This document shows, in pieces, positions 7,396 through 12,206 of a DNA stretch of 12,206 bases (position 1 is the first letter of the stretch; each line of letters opens with the position of its first letter). Both the position numbers and the translations under genes were made by a program. Origin of the DNA: JBFJVZ01 sp041623895. GTDB taxonomy: Bacteria > Planctomycetota > Planctomycetia > Pirellulales > Pirellulaceae. A model generated the notes under the pieces. The model was not told the DNA's origin. It saw only the letters and a program-made list of their open reading frames with translations, and made no database searches. Location of the stretch: assembly GCA_041623895.1 (NCBI GenBank), contig JBFJVZ010000229.1, positions 1-12,206 on the forward strand, read 5' to 3'.

Positions 7396-9285
7396 ATGCT
7401 GGATCAAGGGACCCGCCAACTGATTGCTGACATCGTCAAGAGCCAGACGGATGCTGGTGCGATGTTCACGGCATTCGACATTACCAACATGGTTCGCCAG
7501 CGCGGCAAACAAGTTCGGCACGGCGAAGTTCGTGATGTGGTTCACGAACTTTTTCAAAACGGATCGATGGGAGCTTCCTACGAGCGGTCGGTCGTCGACG
7601 TGGGGGCTCCATCGAAACCGTTTGTTTATCATCCCTTCAGTGCAGACCCCAATAGCTATCGCGCGGCAAGCGGCGGTGCAGCGTCGGGACAATCCCAGCC
7701 GCAAGCGGGATCTCTGGTATCGCGAATCTTTAACAAACTGCTGGGCGGCCCGCCAACGGCTGCCGCTGGCGGGCGAAACGCTCCTGCCCCACGGGGGCAA
7801 TCAACCTCACAGCGACCGCAACCGCGGCCCGGTAAAAAGCTGAATCTGGATGCGTCTCAATTCCTGCCGATCGAAAGAGACGAATTGCTGAAAGCGGCAA
7901 AGGGAATCAATCTTTGGTCAAGCCCCTGGTTTGGCCGCCGCGACTTGATCCCGCCGGCCGGCGACCAGCGGACCGGCTTGATCGATCGCGCGCTGATCAC
8001 CCATGGGCTGCTGACACCGGAGCAATTGGCAGAAATCCATGAGGTCGGTGCGGAGATGGACAAGCACCGGCCGCACCAGTTGGCCATCCGCCACGCAGCC
8101 AACGTCGAAGCCGGAAAGATAGCGGCAGCAGACCGGGAAGAAAAAGCTCGCCTCAAGAAAGAAAAAAAGCAGCAAGCCGCGCGGAAGCGCGAAGAACGTC
8201 GAGCCGCGATCGCGCACCGCAAGGCAACCGAGATCATGTTCCTGGGCCGCGGCGTTTCCGCACGCCTGGGCCAGCGCGAAAGTGACACGCAAGAATTGCA
8301 ATCCGCCGGTTTGCCGTTGCTGAGTACGCCGGCGGATGTGGCCGCGGCGCTGCACTTGGAAGTGCCGCGATTGAGATGGCTTGCCTATCACACCACCGTC
8401 GCGACCCGCCCGCACTACGTCTATTTTCAAATTCCCAAGCGTTCCGGCGGCACCAGAACATTGAGTGCGCCGCATCGCGAACTTGCCAACGCCCAGCGTT
8501 GGATCTTGGATAACGTGCTGACGCACTTGCCCGTTCAAGATCCTGCGCATGGTTTTGTCGGCGGCCGCAGCATTCTGACCAACGCGCAGCCGCATGTCGG
8601 CAAACACGTTGTGATCAACATGGACTTGGAAGGTTTTTTTCCGGGCATCGGTTTTCCCCGCGTGCGGGGATTGTTTCAGCGGCTCGGATACTCGCCCGCC
8701 GTGGCAACGATCTTCGCCTTGCTGTGCTGTGAAACGCCGCGACGAAAAGTGATCTACGATTCCGTGGAGTATTACGTATCGACCGGTCCACTCGGTCTGC
8801 CTCAAGGTGCTTGCACCAGTCCGGCCATCTCCAACCAGATCGCTCGCCGGCTGGACCGACGTTTGCAAGGCCTGGCAAACAAACTTGGCATCACCTACAC
8901 GCGATATGCCGATGATTTAACTTTCTCGGGCGATCAACCGCTGGCCGATCGGATCGCCTACGTGATGGCTTGCGTCCGTCACATCGCCGCCGACGAAGGC
9001 TTCAGTATCAATCACAAAAAGACGCGTGTGTTACGTCAATCAAACTCACAATCAGTCACCGGCTTGGTCGTCAACGATCGCCCGGGCGCCAGCCGCAAAC
9101 ATATCCGCCGCATCCGAGCGATCCTTCATCGTGCCGGTCGCGAAGGGATAGAGGCACAAAATCGCCACAACCATCCGAACTTTGCCAGTTGGCTGGAGGG
9201 CCACATCGCATATATCTCGATGGCTCGACCGGAAGTTGGCCGCAAATTCAAGCAACAATTCGATGCGATCATCAACAAGGGTTAA
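7396..9285 (+). CDS. Retron-type reverse transcriptase with long N-terminal extension (type XIII-like)
   Basis: A 629-residue protein; usual retron RTs are about 300-400. The RT domain fills residues about 330-610: PKRSGGTRTLSAPH (from 347), DPAHGFVGGRSI (from 382, the position of the retron NAxxH-like block), catalytic D410 in INMDLEGFFPGI, LPQGACTSP (from 468), YADD at 504-507 with D506-D507, and VTG at 554-556, the retron-specific motif of region 7. All three catalytic Asp are present, so it should be active. The extension has three parts: a compact N-terminal domain (1-85, containing FTAFDIT and VRHGEVRDVVHELF), a Pro/Gln/Gly linker (about 90-150), a second helical domain (about 150-235), then a highly charged coiled coil (about 240-280). 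It follows the SWIM gene by 17 nt and precedes the PARP start by 2 nt, so all are surely co-transcribed. There is no maturase or integrase domain, against a group II intron or mobile element RT. ATG 7396 has no good Shine-Dalgarno. Confidence 0.93.
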   Translation: MLDQGTRQLIADIVKSQTDAGAMFTAFDITNMVRQRGKQVRHGEVRDVVHELFQNGSMGASYERSVVDVGAPSKPFVYHPFSADPNSYRAASGGAASGQSQPQAGSLVSRIFNKLLGGPPTAAAGGRNAPAPRGQSTSQRPQPRPGKKLNLDASQFLPIERDELLKAAKGINLWSSPWFGRRDLIPPAGDQRTGLIDRALITHGLLTPEQLAEIHEVGAEMDKHRPHQLAIRHAANVEAGKIAAADREEKARLKKEKKQQAARKREERRAAIAHRKATEIMFLGRGVSARLGQRESDTQELQSAGLPLLSTPADVAAALHLEVPRLRWLAYHTTVATRPHYVYFQIPKRSGGTRTLSAPHRELANAQRWILDNVLTHLPVQDPAHGFVGGRSILTNAQPHVGKHVVINMDLEGFFPGIGFPRVRGLFQRLGYSPAVATIFALLCCETPRRKVIYDSVEYYVSTGPLGLPQGACTSPAISNQIARRLDRRLQGLANKLGITYTRYADDLTFSGDQPLADRIAYVMACVRHIAADEGFSINHKKTRVLRQSNSQSVTGLVVNDRPGASRKHIRRIRAILHRAGREGIEAQNRHNHPNFASWLEGHIAYISMARPEVGRKFKQQFDAIINKG

Positions 9286-9287
9286 CG

Positions 9288-10880
9288 ATGGCAACGAAGC
9301 TAAGTAAAGATACCTATCCCGAAGGGGGAAACGCTGAAGATTTCCAGTGTTTCGGTCCGCCGGCAACCAAAGACGGCGACTTTTCCGAAGTCAAGATCTG
9401 TGACATGGGTTGCTTCACGCAAGACGGCAAAGACAGCAACAAGTATTACCACGGCGCGGTTGTCCAACACAAAACATCCAAGAACTGGTACTCCTACTTT
9501 GAGTGGGGCCGCACGGGAGCTGCCAAGGCCAGCTTTCAATTCGTCCAATGTAGCGACGAAAATGAAGCGCAACGCGAATTCGCCAAACAACTGCACTCCA
9601 AGAACGACCGCCGCGGCGAATGGATAGAAATCGCCGGCATTCAAACCCTACGCGCCACAAAAGGAAAAGACTGTTACCTCGTCCGCCCCCAGGCGACTCG
9701 CAGCACCGGATTGCCCGATGCTCGCAGCATCAAAATGAACGAAGGTGCAAAGAAGACCCCAGACACCAGTGATGCAAAGAGCAAGGGGAAGCAAAAGTCG
9801 GGCCCAAAGGTCGATGAACAAACGTTGGCACTCTTGCATGATTTGAGTGTGGCCACGATCGCTTACACACGCGGCAGCATGGCGGACGAAAGTTTGCCGA
9901 CACAATCGATGATCGACGAGGCGCGGCAACTGCTGACCGAAGCGCAAAAGCGAGTTGCCAAGGTCGGTGATGACATCAAAAAACAGATCAAAGACAAGCA
10001 GCTGATGGAATTGACCAACCTGATGTACGGTCGGATTCCCAAAAGAAAAGCTCGCAATGCACCTCCCGAACAGTGGCTTCTCAGCAAGGACAATATTCTC
10101 TCCTGGCAAAACGATTTGGACGCCTTCGAGAGCGCATTGTATGCAACGGACATCGATGAAGGTCCCGAGATCAATCCGCTCGAAGAACTGGATTTGCACA
10201 TGGAATGGGTGCCCAAGAATTCCAAGCTGGGGAAGTTTCTCTACAAGTGGTGGCCTCAGGCGACGGCGAATCGGCACTCCTACATCGGTGACTTACAGAT
10301 CAAGAACATGTGGCTCGTTCGCCGCAACGCTGACGAAGGTCGATTGACGAAAGTGCAGCAGCAAATCGTCAAGGAAAAGCCGGTCACCAACGAAGGTGCC
10401 CTGTTTCAACCCAAGAAGCGCGGCGACTTGGAGAAAAACGCACAACAACTCTACCAGCAGTCCAACACCGCGCTTTTGTTTCATGGCACGCGCAGTGTCA
10501 ACGTCCGCGGAATCATGAAAGAGTCGTTGAGGTTGCCCAAACAGTTGGTCGGCGTCGTGATTACCGGCGCAATGTTTGGACCGGGCCTGTACTTTGCAGA
10601 CGACTGGAAAAAGTCAGCCGGCTACACAAGCATGAGCAACTCCTACTGGAGCCGCGGCAACGGTGCCGTCAAGGGTCGCGGGGCCTTCATGTTTGCCGTC
10701 GACACGGTGCTGGGCCAACCTCACGTCGCCGATCGCGCTCACGGATACACTTCACCGCCCGAGAAACATCACTGCGTATTTGGAAAAGCGGGACACTCGG
10801 GAGTGCAGAACAACGAGTTCATCGTGTTTGATGCCCAGCAGCATCAACTGAGATATCTGGTCGAGTTCGAGACGAAGTAG
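9288..10880 (+). CDS. WGR-domain poly(ADP-ribose) polymerase (PARP1/2/3-like)
   Basis: A 530-residue enzyme with the layout and size of eukaryotic PARP2/PARP3. A WGR domain covers residues about 30-115 (YYHGAVVQHK, then YFEWGRTG with W73-G74-R75), followed by a basic linker about 133-173. The alpha-helical regulatory domain covers about 174-287 (LMELTNLMYGRIP and the following PP, matching the PARP1 segment before the catalytic domain), and the ART domain about 295-530. The catalytic H-Y-E triad is intact: H399 in LLFHGTR, Y435 in GPGLYFADDW, E510 in NNEFIVFD. It should transfer ADP-ribose from NAD+ and, with the Glu kept, could make polymers; in eukaryotes the WGR domain senses DNA ends and the helical domain inhibits until DNA is bound. 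The start is ATG 9288, 2 nt after the RT stop, with AAGG at 9277-9280; an upstream extension would lie wholly within the RT gene. Bacterial PARPs are known but rare. Its role as retron effector is inference. Confidence 0.95.
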   Translation: MATKLSKDTYPEGGNAEDFQCFGPPATKDGDFSEVKICDMGCFTQDGKDSNKYYHGAVVQHKTSKNWYSYFEWGRTGAAKASFQFVQCSDENEAQREFAKQLHSKNDRRGEWIEIAGIQTLRATKGKDCYLVRPQATRSTGLPDARSIKMNEGAKKTPDTSDAKSKGKQKSGPKVDEQTLALLHDLSVATIAYTRGSMADESLPTQSMIDEARQLLTEAQKRVAKVGDDIKKQIKDKQLMELTNLMYGRIPKRKARNAPPEQWLLSKDNILSWQNDLDAFESALYATDIDEGPEINPLEELDLHMEWVPKNSKLGKFLYKWWPQATANRHSYIGDLQIKNMWLVRRNADEGRLTKVQQQIVKEKPVTNEGALFQPKKRGDLEKNAQQLYQQSNTALLFHGTRSVNVRGIMKESLRLPKQLVGVVITGAMFGPGLYFADDWKKSAGYTSMSNSYWSRGNGAVKGRGAFMFAVDTVLGQPHVADRAHGYTSPPEKHHCVFGKAGHSGVQNNEFIVFDAQQHQLRYLVEFETK

Positions 10881-10908
10881 TCGCCTGCATCACGCGTTCG
10901 TCAGATGT

Positions 10909-11622
10909 TCAACGCAGAATGGTAGCCGCCGCCGCACTGTCGCCGGTTGCAACTTTGTTCGTCTGCTGTTCCAAATACCGCATCACCGTCTTGGTCATGT
11001 CGATGGTGCTGTCAAGATAGACGACGTTCTTCATGACAGCACGGGCGACGGATTCGCTTTGCTCCAAGGCCATGTCTTCGCTGTTGAAACGCAGCACCAG
11101 CTGGATGTTGTTATGCGTCGCAATGGCCTTCACCGCTGCAGCAATTCGCTGATAGTTCTCGTAATAGATTTTGGCCTCGGCGTCGCGCAGCTCTTGTCGT
11201 TTGCGAGCCATGTCCAACCGCAATCTGGAGCCCAGATTCGCTACATGTTCCTCCTGTCTGGCGTAATCGTCCGTGTCGACCTTCAGTGTTTTCAGCTGCG
11301 CTGCGGACTGTTTCAATGTGTCTTGTTTCTGTTTGATTTCGGCTTCGTATGCTCTTAAGTCACTTTCGACCTTGCTGACCTGTGCCTTGATCTCGGGGAG
11401 ATTCTTGAAAATGTAGCCGACATCGATCAACGCAACGCGGTGGCCGGGTTGATGAGTGGATTCGGCTTGCTGGGCCGAAACAGTTGCGGGAGCCAATGCC
11501 GATACGGCAAACATGGCAAACGCAATTGCCGCATTGCCAAACCACTGCAGCACAGCAATCGGTTGGCTCGAAGATTTCACGGACGGCTTTGCAGGGGTCA
11601 GGGCGTGTGTTTTTCTTGACAT
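10909..11622 (-). CDS. OmpH/Skp-like periplasmic protein
   Basis: A 237-residue exported protein. The N-terminus is basic, then residues about 26-52 form a hydrophobic signal segment ending APATVSA|QQ, with likely cleavage there. The mature part begins VALIDVGYIFKNLPEIKAQV, the usual start of OmpH/Skp proteins, followed by about 75 residues of long charged coiled coil (KVESDLRAYEAEIKQKQDTL and on) and then YYENYQRIAAAVKAIA with a final IQLVLRFN strand, which matches the Skp tentacle and body plan. Skp proteins are periplasmic chaperones for outer-membrane proteins; planctomycetes carry such genes, but the exact client is unknown. It is convergent with the PARP gene, 28 nt between stops, and not part of that operon. 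AGGAGG at 11637-11632 (minus strand) lies 9 nt before ATG 11622, an unusually good ribosome site for this window, suggesting higher expression. The signal segment starts later than usual, after a 25-residue polar stretch. Confidence 0.88.
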   Translation of the reverse strand: MSRKTHALTPAKPSVKSSSQPIAVLQWFGNAAIAFAMFAVSALAPATVSAQQAESTHQPGHRVALIDVGYIFKNLPEIKAQVSKVESDLRAYEAEIKQKQDTLKQSAAQLKTLKVDTDDYARQEEHVANLGSRLRLDMARKRQELRDAEAKIYYENYQRIAAAVKAIATHNNIQLVLRFNSEDMALEQSESVARAVMKNVVYLDSTIDMTKTVMRYLEQQTNKVATGDSAAAATILR

Positions 11623-11631
11623 GGTCTCATT

Positions 11632-11637
11632 CCTCCT
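11632..11637 (-). promoter_or_regulatory. Strong Shine-Dalgarno of the OmpH/Skp-like gene
   Basis: AGGAGG on the minus strand, 9 nt before the ATG at 11622, fixes the start choice. It is the only consensus-strength ribosome site I see in the window. Confidence 0.8.
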
Positions 11638-12070
11638 GAATCATGTTCTTGTGGTCATCCCGACTCACTGCGGGCCGTTGAATTGGATGGACCCGGCGGG
11701 TGCTTGCTAATAGCCTGCACCGTCGATGATCGCAAACGGTGTGCCAACAAAGAATTGCTTACCTACTTGGATAATCGACGAACAGTATCAACGCAAAAGA
11801 AGTAAGAAACGGGAAACCATGCAGCGGGTTTTCGCGGTCCGTCTATCCAGTGGTGGACAGAACTCCGACCGGTCACCTGCGTTTACTACTTTTTTCAAAA
11901 GTTTGTAAATCTTACACTTCGCGATCCGGCTGCCCGCTGGAGCGGTTGCCAGCAAACATCGTGCGGCCGGGCTGTTGATCCTCGTGCAAACAAAAAACCG
12001 ACTCAGTAACCCCAATCGACTGGGGACAGCGGGTTCGTCGGCTTCATCCCTGGCGTCTACATCGCAACAC
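11638..12070. other. Gene-free region upstream of the OmpH/Skp-like gene
   Basis: About 430 bases between the OmpH/Skp-like start region and the stop of the next minus-strand gene. Short open frames here have no recognisable protein pattern and no ribosome site. The stretch should hold the promoter of the OmpH/Skp-like gene, but I could not identify convincing -35/-10 boxes. The only clear structure is the terminator-like hairpin at 11992-12041. A small A/T-rich palindrome near 11889-11905 (ACTTTT with AAAAGT) is noted without a function. Confidence 0.6.
11992..12041 (-). terminator. Rho-independent-like terminator of the minus-strand gene at the window end
   Basis: Read on the minus strand, CCGAC (12041-12037) pairs with GTCGG (12002-11998), which is followed at once by six T (11997-11992). 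An inner stem CCCCA (12025-12021) with TGGGG (12014-12010) and a 6-nt loop strengthens the fold. It begins 30 nt after the stop of the partial gene ending at 12071, the right place and strand for its terminator. The outer stem is short (5 bp) with an unpaired interior. Confidence 0.5.
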
Positions 12071-12206
12071 CTACTTCGCTTGTGGCTCCTCGGCAGCAAA
12101 TCGTTTCTGCCAAATTTCACGTCGCTTTTTCTCGGTCATCGCCGCGGCGGCTACCACTTGTTCTTTTTTCGTCGCTGGATCAAGCAGCCGAAGCCGAACG
12201 CTGTCA
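12071..12206 (-). CDS. C-terminal fragment of an unidentified protein
   Basis: An open frame enters from the window end on the minus strand and stops with TAG at 12073-12071. The 44 visible residues start DSVRLRLLDPATKKEQ and end QKRFAAEEPQAK, with the basic helical stretch AMTEKKRREIWQKR in between. I do not recognise a family. Support for coding is the sustained codon character to the edge and the terminator-like hairpin 30 nt after the stop. The same-strand OmpH/Skp-like gene lies downstream beyond a 430-nt gap, so the two are probably separate transcripts. Confidence 0.55.
   Translation of the reverse strand, partial: DSVRLRLLDPATKKEQVVAAAAMTEKKRREIWQKRFAAEEPQAK

Noticed and set aside
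7918..8868. Long antisense open frame (316 codons) opposite the RT gene
   Set aside because: It mirrors a strongly supported RT with intact motifs; composition is rich in Arg/Gln/Gly as expected of a GC-rich antisense shadow.
7396..9285. RT as part of a group II intron or diversity-generating retroelement
   Set aside because: No maturase X or endonuclease domain, no intron-like RNA boundaries, and no template/variable repeat pair was seen; the VTG motif and neighbours fit a retron.
8970..9287. Upstream in-frame extension of the PARP reading frame by 106 codons
   Set aside because: It lies entirely inside the RT gene in another frame, encodes a Ser/Arg/Pro-rich sequence with no domain, and ATG 9288 has AAGG at a suitable distance.
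10894..10915. GCGTT / AACGC inverted repeat between the convergent PARP and OmpH genes as a terminator
   Set aside because: Only 5 bp with a 12-nt loop and no T-tract; it also overlaps the OmpH/Skp-like stop codon.
11788..12120. Minus-strand open frame of 110 codons in the gene-free region
   Set aside because: It overlaps in another frame the better-supported partial gene ending at 12071 and runs through the terminator-like hairpin; no family pattern.

Overview
The window looks like a chromosomal segment of a planctomycete, probably Pirellulaceae (Rhodopirellula-like). I base this on gene content (RsbU-type phosphatase next to a STAS protein, an OmpH/Skp-like periplasmic protein), moderately GC-rich DNA, weak or absent Shine-Dalgarno sites before most genes, and long palindromic intergenic repeats of a kind I associate with that group. 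The assignment is inference; no rRNA or marker gene is present.

Layout. Positions 1-1946 hold ordinary signalling genes: the C-terminal end of a receiver-domain protein, a response regulator fused to a PP2C/SpoIIE phosphatase (RsbU-like, +), and a convergent STAS protein with a C-terminal membrane helix (-). Positions 2182-10880 hold a block of five genes, all on +: an ADP-ribosylglycohydrolase (2182-3387); a HEAT/ARM-like helical repeat protein (3627-5420); a winged-helix plus SWIM zinc-finger protein (5696-7378); a retron-type reverse transcriptase with a very long N-terminal extension (7396-9285); and a WGR-HD-ART poly(ADP-ribose) polymerase (9288-10880) whose start codon is 2 nt after the RT stop. 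Positions 10909-12206 return to background genes on -: an OmpH/Skp-like protein with a strong Shine-Dalgarno, a gene-free stretch, and the C-terminal end of an unidentified protein followed by a terminator-like hairpin.

Main result. The ARM + WH-SWIM + RT trio matches, as I recall it, the gene set of type XIII retrons. Here it is tightly joined to a complete PARP and preceded by an ADP-ribosylglycohydrolase. The writer and eraser of ADP-ribosylation therefore flank a retron, which suggests a defence or stress unit whose effector or control step is ADP-ribosylation. There is no room for a retron RNA directly before the RT. The 275-nt gap between the ARM and SWIM genes, however, contains an msr-msd-like structure: complementary ends (5449-5462 with 5653-5666) around a perfect 19-bp hairpin. 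A second nested inverted repeat (3388-3528) lies between the hydrolase and the ARM gene and may be a genomic repeat or an alternative structured RNA.

How the parts could work (inference): the RT makes msDNA from the intergenic RNA; the SWIM and ARM proteins bind the RT-msDNA complex; WGR-PARP is activated by nucleic acid ends, or released, on invasion and modifies targets or consumes NAD+; the hydrolase reverses basal modification.
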